Of a stretch of 64,000 bases of DNA, positions 9,201 to 17,776 are shown piece by piece (within the stretch, counting starts at the first letter, position 1; every line of letters begins with the position of its first letter). The stretch comes from an uncultured Holophagaceae bacterium. Its GTDB lineage: Bacteria; Acidobacteriota; Holophagae; Holophagales; Holophagaceae. The notes beneath the pieces are model-generated. The model ran no database searches. It saw only the letters and a program-made list of their open reading frames with translations, and was not told the DNA's origin. The position numbers were made by a program, and so were the translations under genes. The DNA is taken from NCBI GenBank assembly GCA_903913215.1, contig CAIWKE010000002.1, positions 1 to 64,000 of the forward strand. The letters are read 5' to 3'.

Positions 9201-10624
9201 AAGAAGGGCCGTGGTTCCGAGGAGAAGACGTTGGGTCGGGCGGTATCGCCCATGGAGCCGATGGCCTCCTTGCCCGTGGCGATCATGGGGTAGAGGACCT
9301 TCTCGATTTCCTCCTTGGAGCAGGTGAAGAGGGTCTTGTGGAAGGCGCTGACGGGGCCTTCGGGGCTGCCCACCTCCGGCAGGCTGCCGATGGTGGTGGT
9401 GCGGGGATCGAAGGCCGCGTTGCGGTTCTCGCGGGACTGGCTGGCGTCCCGGAAGGCCACCTTGCCCGTGGGCAGATCGACTTTGACGCCGGTGCCCGCG
9501 TAGACGATGCCCTTGCGCTCCACGGCGGATTCGTCCATGGGGAAGGCGCCCGCCTCGGAGGCGAGAATGAAGTGGTCCTTCGTCATGGTCCAGCGGGCTG
9601 GGCGGAAGCCGTTGCGGTCCAGACGCGCGCCCACAGTGTTGCCATCCGAGAACATGATGATGGCGGGCCCGTCCCAGGGCTCCATCGCCCGGCTCCAGAA
9701 GGTGTAGAACGCCGTCTGGCCCTCGGCGGGGGGCATCATGATGGCGAGGATGTCCTCCATGTGCGGGATGCTGCTGCGGTAGAGCAGGCCCTCGGCGATC
9801 TCGTTAAGGCTGCCGGAATCGCTGATGGAGCCGTGGGTGACCAGCTGGTCCGCCTTCAGCCCGATGGACATCTCACGGGACACGCCGCGGGAGCGGTTGC
9901 CGGCGATGGTGTTGATCTCGCCGTTGTGGGCGATGAGCCGGAAAGGCTGAGCCTTGTCCCAGGAGGTGCGGGTGTTGGTGCTGAAGCGGCGGTGGATGAG
10001 GGCGAAGCGCGTGACGAAGCGCGGATCCTTCAGGTCCAGGTAGAAGCGGTCCAGGTCCACGGAGCGGGTGAGGGCCTTGTAGACGATGGTGCGGGCGGAT
10101 AGGGACGCGAAGAAGAACTCGCCCTTGATGCCCTGCTCACTCTGCTTGGTGCGGAGGATCTGCTTGGCGTTGTAGAGCAGCTTGTCGAAGGAGGCATCGG
10201 TGCGGCAGTGGGCTGGGCGCCGCAGGATCACCTGGCTCAGAGAGGGCAGGGTGCGGCGGGCTTCCTCGCCCAGCACAGTCACGTCCACCGGGACCTGACG
10301 GGTGCCCAGGATCTCCAAGTCAAAGAAGGCGAAGACTGAGCTGAACATGTCCAGGGCCTTGCGCAGGCGCAGGGGATCCTGGGGTCCGAAGAGGTTGGCC
10401 ACGGCGATCTCGCCGGGCTTGTAGCCCAGCAGGGCGAAGGGGATATCGGTCATGACCCCGGCGCCATCGCTGGAGATCTGGTCGGCCGCACAGCCGCCCC
10501 GGTGTTCCACACAGCGCAGGGCATGGAGGGCATCCGCCAGGATCTGGTGGGAGGCGGTACCGGTCCGGCTGGCGATGAAGCCTACGCCGCACGCGTCGTG
10601 CTCGTTCTGGGTTGCATTGAGCAT
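6236..10624 (-). CDS. gltB: Glutamate synthase large (alpha) subunit
   Basis: At 1462 residues it is full length for GltB. The amidotransferase domain starts after a short propeptide, with the nucleophile Cys12 in 'HDACGVGFIA'. Around residues 870-1150 lies the FMN-binding synthase domain, with 'FGAGAMSFGAVSAESQRDL' and 'VYVAGGDGGTGA'-like glycine-rich segments. The iron-sulfur cysteines are seen in 'CVMARVCEKNTCPAGIATHD' near residue 1093. A C-terminal GXGXG beta-helix domain ends the protein ('GNGALYGATGGRFFARGLAG'). It makes glutamate from glutamine and 2-oxoglutarate. The small subunit gene gltD is not adjacent, so the electron partner must be encoded elsewhere or be ferredoxin. It is divergent from dnaX, with about 105 bases between starts. 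Confidence 0.96.
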   Translation of the reverse strand: MLNATQNEHDACGVGFIASRTGTASHQILADALHALRCVEHRGGCAADQISSDGAGVMTDIPFALLGYKPGEIAVANLFGPQDPLRLRKALDMFSSVFAFFDLEILGTRQVPVDVTVLGEEARRTLPSLSQVILRRPAHCRTDASFDKLLYNAKQILRTKQSEQGIKGEFFFASLSARTIVYKALTRSVDLDRFYLDLKDPRFVTRFALIHRRFSTNTRTSWDKAQPFRLIAHNGEINTIAGNRSRGVSREMSIGLKADQLVTHGSISDSGSLNEIAEGLLYRSSIPHMEDILAIMMPPAEGQTAFYTFWSRAMEPWDGPAIIMFSDGNTVGARLDRNGFRPARWTMTKDHFILASEAGAFPMDESAVERKGIVYAGTGVKVDLPTGKVAFRDASQSRENRNAAFDPRTTTIGSLPEVGSPEGPVSAFHKTLFTCSKEEIEKVLYPMIATGKEAIGSMGDTARPNVFSSEPRPFFDYFFQHFAQVTNPPLDYLREGNITDLRVFLGRAPNIFFPKDLVPLSEALELPRPILDLGQMRFLQRMQGLSRAVSQIIPRTFPILFRRSEGILGFHAAVEKLAADVQRAVETGTSVIILSDADASVEMPPIPGLIALRAVVHTLNETGLRLNASIVMHTSEARTSHHVAALISFGASAVCPVLALEIARRDEHPSFANLSPDQREQNLISALESGLLKIMAKSGISVVQSYMSAKLFTAVGLGPELMEIFFPGHASPLGGIGYEELAGDVLLKTSMAAQSGFSGRLLHTHQFRESGKPNEGERHGMTSARSRLIHKLVEAAPESAEAAALYQDYLASLKADEPINPRHLLAFRKASTPRPLAEVEPRSAILARFGAGAMSFGAVSAESQRDLFLAMAAVGGRSNSGEGGENPFYWTDGLTATTKQVASARFGVTAEYLVSGQEIQIKVAQGAKPGEGGQLMKVKVDATIARARFSLPGVDLISPPPLHDIYSIEDLKELIYELKQVHPAAKISVKLVSGTGIGTIAVGVAKAGADIIYVAGGDGGTGAATLGSMKHTGLPWEIGLVEAHDALRENRMRDQVELRVDGGLLTGKDLVTAAILGAEGFEFGKLLLVAEGCVMARVCEKNTCPAGIATHDPKFKARYSGTPEAIQRMLYHLAEDVRHHLASLGLRSLAELRDRTDLLSISPEHATFVHDRKLDLSSFLNPPPKPLDMADMVLQPEGVGPLNQALVEAAQPFLESGASLSLEFPISTQDRGVLATLAGRVAMGIRGRRHSGQDAAVPGRVQITFKGSAGQGFGAFLTEGLAVKLLGEANDSVAKSMSGGSIALCPGPESRFRPEENAILGNGALYGATGGRFFARGLAGDRFAVRNSGAQAVVEGAGHHACEYMTRGAVAILGTVLANAGAGMTGGVLFLRKEHAHRVNADYLAPIPWRFEEEAQFQALLEAHRAETGSSTASALLEDWSGALQAFIAFVPKAVAESLSAT

Positions 10625-10729
10625 CTGATCCCCTACAGGATCAAGCCATGTTACCGCAAGGGGGGAGGCGGGACCCCATCAGTTCAGCTGATGACGCATT
10701 CTTCCGCCTTATGGGAGACTGGTACTGCC

Positions 10730-12379
10730 ATGACGACCCTCGCCCTCAAGTACCGCCCCAACGTTTTGTCCGACCTCGTGGGGCAGGAGGGCAGCGTGAA
10801 GGCCCTGGCCAACGCCCTGCGCAGGGCCAAGGAGAGTGGCCGCATCCATCAGGCCTACCTCTTCGCTGGCGTGCGTGGTACGGGCAAGACCAGCACCGCA
10901 CGCATCCTGGCGCGGGCGCTGAACTGCGCTCAGGGGCCCACGGCCACGCCCTGCGGCATCTGCGATCCCTGCAAGGCCGCAGAACTGCCCGACCAGAACC
11001 TGGATATCGTCGAGATCGACGCTGCCAGCCGCGCCTCCGTAGCTGATGCCCGGGCATTGCGCGAGCAGGTGCAGACGCGGCCCGCCTTCTGCCGCTACCG
11101 GGTCTACATCATCGATGAAGTCCACATGCTCAGCACCGAGGCCTTCAACGCCCTGTTGAAAGTGATCGAGGAACCGCCGCCCCACGCCATCTTCGTGCTG
11201 GCCACCACAGAACTCCAGGACGTGCCCGATACCATCAAGAGCCGGGTGCAGATCTTCCCCTTCCGCCTCATCCCCGTGCCCCTCATCGAAGGTCGCCTCA
11301 AGCACGTCTGCGAGGCCGAGGGGGTGGGCTTCGAGCCGGGCAGCCTGCGGCTGGTGGCCGAGGCGGGCCAGGGCTCCATGCGTGATGCGCTCACCATCCT
11401 CGACCGTGTCATCTCCGCCGGGGATGGCCAGGTGCAGGAGGAAGCCGTCCGCGAACAGCTGGGCATCGTCAGCGCCCACCTGGTGCAGGGTGTGCTTTCA
11501 GCCCTGGCCATCGGCGATACGGCCTCCCTGGTGGAGGCCTGCCGCGAACTGGCCGAGCAGGGCGCTGACTGGGCCACCTTCTGGCGGGAGCTGGTGCTGG
11601 CCTTCCGCGACCGCCTGGAAGCCGAAGCCCGGGCGGCCAGGGGCCCCCAGGAGCTGCTGCGCTGGGCGCGCATGCTCCAGCTGCTGCTGAGCCGGGAGCG
11701 GGATCTGCGGGACAGCAGCCTGCCTCGCGTCGTCGTTGAACTGGCGCTGCTCACGGCAGCCCAACTGCCCCACCTGGCGCCTCTGGATGCCCTGGTCTCC
11801 GGCCAGGTCGCCGCGCGTCCCGCGGGCGCGCCGAACCCGGCTCCGGGGCAGGCCCCGCCACGGGTCCCTCCTAAGGCCCCCCAGGTCGCGCCGGCGCCTG
11901 AGGGGCCGAAGCGGCCGGCCCCCGCGCCACCCGTTTCCTCTCCGGCGCCGCCCCCCTCCCATCCGGCTCCACCTGCCCCGCATCCCGTCCCACCCCACTT
12001 CGCCCATGGCACCCCTGCACAGTTGCGGGCTGCCTGCTCAGAAGCCCTCCGCCAGGCCCCCACCCTGCGGATCTACGCCATGGCCCCCCAGATGGCCTCG
12101 GAATTGGTCTGGGAGTCGCCGGTCCTGCGCTTCCGCTTTCCCGCCAATGTGCGGCAGACCCTCCAGGATTTCGAGCGGGACCAGGCCAGCCCCCACCTGC
12201 TGGCGGCCCTGAAGGCTCTGCTGCCGGGCCTCGCCCGCCTGGACGTGAGCTTCGAGGAGGTTGGCACCCAGCCTGCCGCCGCTGAGCGCCCCGAGGATCG
12301 GCTCCGCCGGGAGCCAGCCTTCCAGGAGCTGCTGCGGCTCAGCGGCGGCGAGGTGCTGGAGATCAAGCGCCAGGACTGA
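10730..12379 (+). CDS. dnaX: DNA polymerase III subunits gamma/tau
   Basis: This is the ATPase of the clamp loader. The 549-residue product has 'LALKYRP', Walker A 'GVRGTGKTST', and the zinc-binding cysteines around 'CAQGPTATPCGICDPC'. The Walker B is 'YIIDEVHML', and sensor region 'LATTELQDVPDTIKSR' follows. Domain III then leads into a proline/alanine-rich linker (about residues 360-430) and a C-terminal tau-like domain. The ATG at 10730 sits immediately before the conserved N-terminus. The only purine-rich site is a distant GGGAG. I saw no A-rich slippery site that would make a short gamma form by frameshifting. Confidence 0.95.
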   Translation: MTTLALKYRPNVLSDLVGQEGSVKALANALRRAKESGRIHQAYLFAGVRGTGKTSTARILARALNCAQGPTATPCGICDPCKAAELPDQNLDIVEIDAASRASVADARALREQVQTRPAFCRYRVYIIDEVHMLSTEAFNALLKVIEEPPPHAIFVLATTELQDVPDTIKSRVQIFPFRLIPVPLIEGRLKHVCEAEGVGFEPGSLRLVAEAGQGSMRDALTILDRVISAGDGQVQEEAVREQLGIVSAHLVQGVLSALAIGDTASLVEACRELAEQGADWATFWRELVLAFRDRLEAEARAARGPQELLRWARMLQLLLSRERDLRDSSLPRVVVELALLTAAQLPHLAPLDALVSGQVAARPAGAPNPAPGQAPPRVPPKAPQVAPAPEGPKRPAPAPPVSSPAPPPSHPAPPAPHPVPPHFAHGTPAQLRAACSEALRQAPTLRIYAMAPQMASELVWESPVLRFRFPANVRQTLQDFERDQASPHLLAALKALLPGLARLDVSFEEVGTQPAAAERPEDRLRREPAFQELLRLSGGEVLEIKRQD

Positions 12380-12394
12380 TCCGGCGCGGCCTGC

Positions 12395-12616
12395 TCAGCC
12401 GCCCGACACCGGCGGCATGAGGGCCACCTCGTCACCGTCCGCCAGAGTTGTGGACCGGTCCGCGAAGCTCTGGTTCACCGCCAGCAGGGCGTCCTGGGGC
12501 AGCGCCGCCAGCCGCGGGTCAACCAGCAGCTCGCCCAGGGTCGGCGCCAGGGGCAGCTCCAGCTCGCTGAAGCCCAGCAGGGCGCGGTACCGGGCGAAGC
12601 ACTTGAGATGGATCAT
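12395..12616 (-). CDS. MoaD/ThiS-family ubiquitin-like sulfur carrier
   Basis: This 73-residue protein has the beta-grasp pattern of MoaD/ThiS: 'IHLKCFARYRALLG' at the start, 'LADGDEVALMPPVSGG' at the end. The terminal Gly-Gly is the site that is adenylated and thiocarboxylated in this family. The start at 12616 is supported by AAGGA seven bases upstream. MoaD carries sulfur for molybdopterin synthase, ThiS for thiazole. The 'FARYRALLG' segment is MoaD-like, so that is favoured. No other molybdopterin gene is nearby; it sits downstream of tamB on the same strand with a 29-base gap and converges with dnaX. Confidence 0.82.
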   Translation of the reverse strand: MIHLKCFARYRALLGFSELELPLAPTLGELLVDPRLAALPQDALLAVNQSFADRSTTLADGDEVALMPPVSGG

Positions 12617-12645
12617 GGGATTCCTTTTCTTCTGCGGTCCAAAGC

Positions 12646-15600
12646 CTACTTCGGGCTCCAGGTATGGCGGATCTCCCCCGAAAGCCCCGCGCCGGCGCTG
12701 CCGGCCTTGGTACCGCCGAACTGGAAGATCAGGTTGCCCAGGCGCCACTCGAATTGCCCAGAGTCGATGTTCAGCTCACTGCTCTGTTTGTGGGTGTAGA
12801 TCCCCGTGAACCCCTGCCCGAACAGGTAGAAGGTCTTTCCGATGGTGAATTCCCGCTCCGTACCACCCAGCACGCCCGTTCGCACGGTCACCCCCACCCG
12901 ATCTACCCCTAGGACTTTCCGCAGCTGCTCCTGGAACGGGGCGAAGGCGAGGGTGGTGAGGAGACCTCCGGTGGCACCGCCGAGCCCCTGGGAGATAGCG
13001 CCCTGGGTGGCGCTGGAGGAGGCTGCGGCGGTGCCTACGTTGGCGACGTTGCTGGGGTTGATGAGGATGGCGACGATCTCGTCCTGGCGCAGGACGGGTG
13101 TGGAGCTGGGCAGGATGCTGAGGTTGCTGAGGGTGCCGTGGACGTCCAGATTCACGGCGTAGCCGGGAATGGAGCTGAGGCTGCCCTGAAGGCTGATCAT
13201 GGGATCCAGCGGCCGGGATTCAGAGAAGGTGAGGGAACCCCGGTTCACCACCACGTCCCCGGCGGGGAAGATATTGGTGATCCGGCCTCCGGGTGTGAAG
13301 ACCATGACGCCCTTGGGTACGGGGTGGGCCAGAGTGCCCCGGACCAGGAAGGGCCCCTCGGTGCGGCCCTCCAACTTCAAGAGGTTGGTGTCGAAGCTCC
13401 AGGGACTGCGGAGGTCCATGTCCAGCTCCAGCCGGATGCGGTCCAGGGGATCGTCCAGATCCAGGCCACCCAGTCCTGTGTCGCTCACGGCGCTGCGCAG
13501 GATGAGGTCCGACAGCTTGATTTCCGCGTTGTAGTTCAAACGATCGGCGCTGAGCTTCCCGCGCAGGGTGCCCCCATCCTCCCGGCCTTCCAGGTCGGCT
13601 TGGAGGCTGCCCTGAAGGTCTAATCCTTCGGGCAGGTTCCGCAGCTGGAAATTGGCCAGGGAAGCCTTCAACTTGTAGGCGTCCAGGCCACCCAGCTGCC
13701 AGGCCATGGTGCCCGAGAGGCGAAGCTCCCCCTGGGCCAGGTTGCCCCGGAGGGGATTCTGCTCAGAGATGGATAGGGTGCGGTCCTTGAGAATGATTTC
13801 AGCCTGGAGGTTCTCCACGCCCTGGTAGCGCCGCAGGACCATCTGGCCCTTCTCCAGGGAGAGCGTCCCATCCAGCAGGGGTTCCGTGTAGGTGCCGTGG
13901 GAGAGGATGTCAAAGCGGCCCGTGCCCTGGATATGGAGGTCCGAGAGCATGTTGTATTCATCGACCTCCATGACCTGATCCAGGATGGCCTTCAGATGAG
14001 CCAGGTCGGCGGCGCCTCGCGCCCGGAGTGCCATGGGGGCAGCATTGGAGAATGGCAGGGCGCCTGTGATGTGCAGGCGGGCGGCCCGGTCCACGCCCTG
14101 CTCCGCGGGTTGGCGGGACCCCCCAACCAGGGGGATGTCCACCAGCGCGCCCTGAGCGTCGCCCTGCAGGGTGGAGGTCTTGTTCTGGTGGAGCTCGAAG
14201 GCGTTGAAGCGGGCTGAGAACTGGTCCAGGGTGCCCGTCCAGGTCAGATCCCGGCCGTTGGCCCAGCGGCCCTGCAGCTTGGCGGAGAGGCTGAAGTCTT
14301 CCAGCACATCCTGCGTGAGGGATTGGGCTTGGGCGTCCACCTTGGCCGTGTCCGGCAGGAGGGCCAAGTCCAGGCTCCCCACCAGGTCTGTCCCGGCCTG
14401 GTGCACCTGAAGGTCCACGATGGGCCGTTCCATGGCCTGCAGGCCGAGGCGTGCGCCCAGCCGTCCCTTCTCCAGCTGCACCTGGCCCTGCAGCCCTTCG
14501 ATGCTCCGATCCCCCAGGAAGAGTCGACCCTGGCTCAGATTGATACGGCCCTGGGGAAGGTCCAGGACCCCGAAAGGGCTGGTGATGGGCCCCAGGAGCC
14601 GGGCCTCGGCCAGAGCCTGGATTCGAGGACCGGGCAGGGCCAGTACCTGGGTATCCACTCGGCCCCGCAGGTCCACCCACCAGGACCAGGCCCGGAAGTC
14701 CATGTCCGCCTGGCCCACGAGGCCCAGGGCTCCCTCGGGCGGCGCATCTCCGCGCCCCAGGAGGTCCGTCCGCTCGGCGATGCGGACCCCCCGGAGGCGA
14801 AGCTGGAGCCTATCCAAGTCCATTTGAAAGTCTGAGGAGGCTGCTGGAATTTTTATTCCGTAAGCTTCTGCTGATTCAGTTTGGGCATTGCCCTGCATGA
14901 CCAGGTGTTGGTAGGGGCCCCACAGTCGCACCCACCCGCTGCCCAGGCCGGTGATGGGCAGTTCCCTGCCTTCGGCATCCTTAAGTCTCGCGGCCCGGAG
15001 GCCCTCGGCGATGGGCAGACCCGAGGCGAAGTAGCACATGTCGATCTGAGGCTCGCCCGGGGCCCGCTTGGCCCAGGTGAGCCAGAGCTCACCCCCGCCC
15101 CGGCCCTGATCTTTGCGGAGGTCGATGTTCTGCACGCGCAGCTCGCTGGCGTGGATGCTGACCTCCCCCCGGAGGCTGTCCGCTTGTGCCGCCTGCCAAC
15201 GGGGCTGCAGTACTTCCAGGGTGCCCTCCAGGCCCAGGCCCCCCTCCCGGTCCCACTGCAGCCGGGCTGCCCCCTTGGCCCGGCCCTCCATGTCCAGGTC
15301 CACGACCTTCCAGGCCGTCAGGGCCTGGGCGACCTGGCCGGCATCCACCTCAACCTGGCCCTCCCCCTCGGCCCGGCTCAGGCCATGAGCGCCCACGGTG
15401 GCGGTGCCGCTGCCCTCAAGCTTGATGGCCTCCAGGGCCAGGTGAAGCGAGGAGAGCTTGGCCTGGCCAGCGTCGAGGGAGGCCTCCAGGCCGCCAGCTT
15501 CTACGCCGTGCTGGGTGAGCCGGGTATTGAGGGTGGCGCCCCAGCGATCCAGGCGATCGAGTGGTTGGCCAGCCTCGGGGCCGCGGACTTCGGCTTCAAC

Positions 15601-16743
15601 CTGGGCCCGCACGGCCTTGAACTCAGGCAGCCTCAACCACTGGCCCAGGGCCTCCAGGTCCAGGTTTGAGCCCCGGACCCTGGCGTGGATGGGCTCGCGC
15701 GCAGCCCAATTCCCCTCGACCTCGAGATCCCCCTGGGAGGAGGCCCAGCGGAGTGTCTCCAGGCGGATCCGGTCCAGGCCGCCGCCAGCCTTCAGGTTCA
15801 GCTTGCCGGGCTGGGAAAAACCGAACCCTGGGCGCAGCTCCTGGCCCTCCACGGATAGGCTCCACTGGGGGTGCTGAAGTGAACCCTGCAGGGCTCCTTG
15901 GAATTCCAGGCTCCCCCGCAAGGGGGGCTGACTCAGGCCCGCCCAGCGGGTGGCCTGGGCTGCATCCAGGATGCCGGACAGGGTCCCTTCCATGGGGAAC
16001 TCGCCCTTGGGGGTGGCGGCGCGGCCCTTGGCGCTGAGCCGCACTTGGGTCTCAGCCAGGCGGAGATAGGCCTCCTGGACCTTCCAGGCCTGCTCGGAAA
16101 ATTCCCCGGCCAGATCCAGGCGGCCCTTCTCCCAGCCCTCGGGGCCCCGCACTTCCAACTGGGGACCGGCCAGATTCACCCGCAGGTGGTTCGGGCCCAC
16201 GCCGGTGGCCTTGGCGTCGAATCGGTAGCGCAGGGCGGGCATGCCGCGCAGGGTCTCGGGCAGCTCTACCTCGCCCCCCACGAGGCTGAAGAGGTCCAGA
16301 CGGACCTGGGGCAGGGGCCCCTGCCGGGGCGGACGCTCCTTGAGGTGGAGCGACTGCAGGCTTCCTTCGGTAAGGCGCAGGTGGGGATGCTCGATGCGCA
16401 GGGCACGCAGGTGCTTGCTGGGTCCGACCAAGGACCAGAAATCAGCCTGCACTTCGATGCGATCCACAGACAGAAAGTCAGCGCCGAGCCTGACATCCTG
16501 GAGCACCAGGGAACCCAGCAAGGGATGGAATTCCACCCGGCCGATGGCCAGGGGCAGCCCCGTTTCCTCCTGCACGAGCTTGTCCAACTGCCCCACGGCG
16601 TAGTGGAGCACCGCCGGGCGGCTGGCGAGCCAGGGCACACCCACATACGCCGTGGCACCGGCCACCACCAGATAGGAGATGCGACGAACCCAGCGGCGGC
16701 CCCAGAGCCGAAGAACCGCGTCCTTCGTGGGGTGCCAGACCAT
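12646..16743 (-). CDS. tamB: Translocation and assembly module / phospholipid transport protein TamB (DUF490)
   Basis: The 1365-residue protein has one N-terminal membrane anchor (about residues 20-40, 'ISYLVVAGATAYVGVPWLA') followed by a very long periplasmic part rich in alternating beta strands. The C-terminal DUF490 domain is recognisable ('TPGGRITNIFPAGDVVVNRG', 'LVRGTLAHPVPKG', 'GVDRVGVTVRTGVLGGTERE', ending 'EIRHTWSPK'). TamB-family proteins bridge inner and outer membranes and move phospholipids or assist outer membrane protein assembly. Only three bases separate it from the upstream kinase gene, so the two are probably co-transcribed. A TamA/BamA partner gene is not in the window. 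Confidence 0.9.
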   Translation of the reverse strand: MVWHPTKDAVLRLWGRRWVRRISYLVVAGATAYVGVPWLASRPAVLHYAVGQLDKLVQEETGLPLAIGRVEFHPLLGSLVLQDVRLGADFLSVDRIEVQADFWSLVGPSKHLRALRIEHPHLRLTEGSLQSLHLKERPPRQGPLPQVRLDLFSLVGGEVELPETLRGMPALRYRFDAKATGVGPNHLRVNLAGPQLEVRGPEGWEKGRLDLAGEFSEQAWKVQEAYLRLAETQVRLSAKGRAATPKGEFPMEGTLSGILDAAQATRWAGLSQPPLRGSLEFQGALQGSLQHPQWSLSVEGQELRPGFGFSQPGKLNLKAGGGLDRIRLETLRWASSQGDLEVEGNWAAREPIHARVRGSNLDLEALGQWLRLPEFKAVRAQVEAEVRGPEAGQPLDRLDRWGATLNTRLTQHGVEAGGLEASLDAGQAKLSSLHLALEAIKLEGSGTATVGAHGLSRAEGEGQVEVDAGQVAQALTAWKVVDLDMEGRAKGAARLQWDREGGLGLEGTLEVLQPRWQAAQADSLRGEVSIHASELRVQNIDLRKDQGRGGGELWLTWAKRAPGEPQIDMCYFASGLPIAEGLRAARLKDAEGRELPITGLGSGWVRLWGPYQHLVMQGNAQTESAEAYGIKIPAASSDFQMDLDRLQLRLRGVRIAERTDLLGRGDAPPEGALGLVGQADMDFRAWSWWVDLRGRVDTQVLALPGPRIQALAEARLLGPITSPFGVLDLPQGRINLSQGRLFLGDRSIEGLQGQVQLEKGRLGARLGLQAMERPIVDLQVHQAGTDLVGSLDLALLPDTAKVDAQAQSLTQDVLEDFSLSAKLQGRWANGRDLTWTGTLDQFSARFNAFELHQNKTSTLQGDAQGALVDIPLVGGSRQPAEQGVDRAARLHITGALPFSNAAPMALRARGAADLAHLKAILDQVMEVDEYNMLSDLHIQGTGRFDILSHGTYTEPLLDGTLSLEKGQMVLRRYQGVENLQAEIILKDRTLSISEQNPLRGNLAQGELRLSGTMAWQLGGLDAYKLKASLANFQLRNLPEGLDLQGSLQADLEGREDGGTLRGKLSADRLNYNAEIKLSDLILRSAVSDTGLGGLDLDDPLDRIRLELDMDLRSPWSFDTNLLKLEGRTEGPFLVRGTLAHPVPKGVMVFTPGGRITNIFPAGDVVVNRGSLTFSESRPLDPMISLQGSLSSIPGYAVNLDVHGTLSNLSILPSSTPVLRQDEIVAILINPSNVANVGTAAASSSATQGAISQGLGGATGGLLTTLAFAPFQEQLRKVLGVDRVGVTVRTGVLGGTEREFTIGKTFYLFGQGFTGIYTHKQSSELNIDSGQFEWRLGNLIFQFGGTKAGSAGAGLSGEIRHTWSPK

Positions 16744-16746
16744 CGT

Positions 16747-17715
16747 TCAGTTCTTCTCGCCGCAGTTCGGGCAGACCATGGCCATGCGGGGCAGCTGCCG
16801 GTAGCAGAAGCGGCAGAGGCGGGACTGAGTGGCGGCCCGCAGGGTGGGGTGGGGCCCCGAGGCTGAAGAGGAGAGGACGGCGGTGCCCAGGGGGCGGGTC
16901 TCCCGGGCGACATTCTCCTTGAGGCGGCGGAGGGCCTCCAACAGGGCCTGGGCGGAGAGGAAGCGCTCCCCCAGGTTCACGGCCAGGGCCTTCATGACCA
17001 CCTCCGAGAAGGCCTTGGGCACGATGGGATTCCGCAGGTGGGGGGCAAGAATCTGCTGGCTGGTGAGAGCCTGGGCGATCTTCAGGGGATCTGCGTCGTA
17101 GAAGGGCACAGTGCCCGTGAGCATCTCGTAGAGGGTGATACCCAGGGACCAGAGGTCCGACTGGAACACGGCCCGGCCCCGGAAGTGTTCAGGCGCCATG
17201 TAAGGTGGGGAGCCGATGCGCGTGGGGGCGTAAGGCACGTGCTGCATTTCCAGGACCCGGGAGGTGCCGAAGTCCGTGACCTTGGCGATGCCCTCTTTGT
17301 TCACCAGGATGTTGGCGGGGCGCAGGTCCCGATGGAGGATCTGGTGCCCGTGGGCGAACGCGATGGCGCTGCAGACATCCAGGCCGATCTCCAGGGCCCG
17401 ATTGGGTGGGAGGGAGCGCTCGCGGCGAATGTAGCGATCCAGGCCCTCGCCCTCGATGTATTCCAGCACCATGAAGAAGATCCCGTTCTTCCGCTCCACC
17501 GTGATGAGTTCGACGATGTTGGGATGCTTCAGGCCCGCCATGATGCGGGGCTCCTTCAACAAGTCCACGATTTCGTCCTGCTGCTGATGCGGGACTTTGA
17601 GCGCCACCTTGCGGTTCACCCAGGTATCGAGCGCCAGGTACACGGCCCCGAAACCTCCAGAACCGAGGCGATCCAGGATCTGGTATTTGCCCAGGGTCTG
17701 GTCCTTGGAAAGCAC
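16747..17715 (-). CDS. Hanks-type Ser/Thr protein kinase with C-terminal zinc ribbon
   Basis: The kinase domain starts 'LGKYQILDRLGSGGFGAVYL', with the lysine in 'VALKVPHQ', catalytic loop 'HRDLRPANILV', 'DFG' in 'KVTDFGTSR', and 'YMAPEHF'. Arg replaces the usual Lys of HRDLKPAN, a change also found in active kinases. The C-terminus lacks a membrane segment and ends in two cysteine pairs, 'CRFCYRQ' and 'CPNCGEKN', a zinc ribbon. The GTG at 17715, ten bases after CGGAG, gives 322 residues; the frame is open further upstream, with poor sequence. It is followed after 3 bases by tamB, which suggests a shared envelope-related task; the phosphorylation targets are unknown. Confidence 0.88.
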   Translation of the reverse strand: MLSKDQTLGKYQILDRLGSGGFGAVYLALDTWVNRKVALKVPHQQQDEIVDLLKEPRIMAGLKHPNIVELITVERKNGIFFMVLEYIEGEGLDRYIRRERSLPPNRALEIGLDVCSAIAFAHGHQILHRDLRPANILVNKEGIAKVTDFGTSRVLEMQHVPYAPTRIGSPPYMAPEHFRGRAVFQSDLWSLGITLYEMLTGTVPFYDADPLKIAQALTSQQILAPHLRNPIVPKAFSEVVMKALAVNLGERFLSAQALLEALRRLKENVARETRPLGTAVLSSSASGPHPTLRAATQSRLCRFCYRQLPRMAMVCPNCGEKN

Positions 17716-17776
17716 GTTGAGTGGGCTCCGCAGTGATAGGTCTAGAATGCCCGAAACGGGCCGACCTGCGGGCAAC

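Noticed and set aside
10730-12379. Programmed frameshift in dnaX
   Set aside because: No A-rich slippery heptamer was seen in this GC-rich gene; the gene reads through as one tau-like product.
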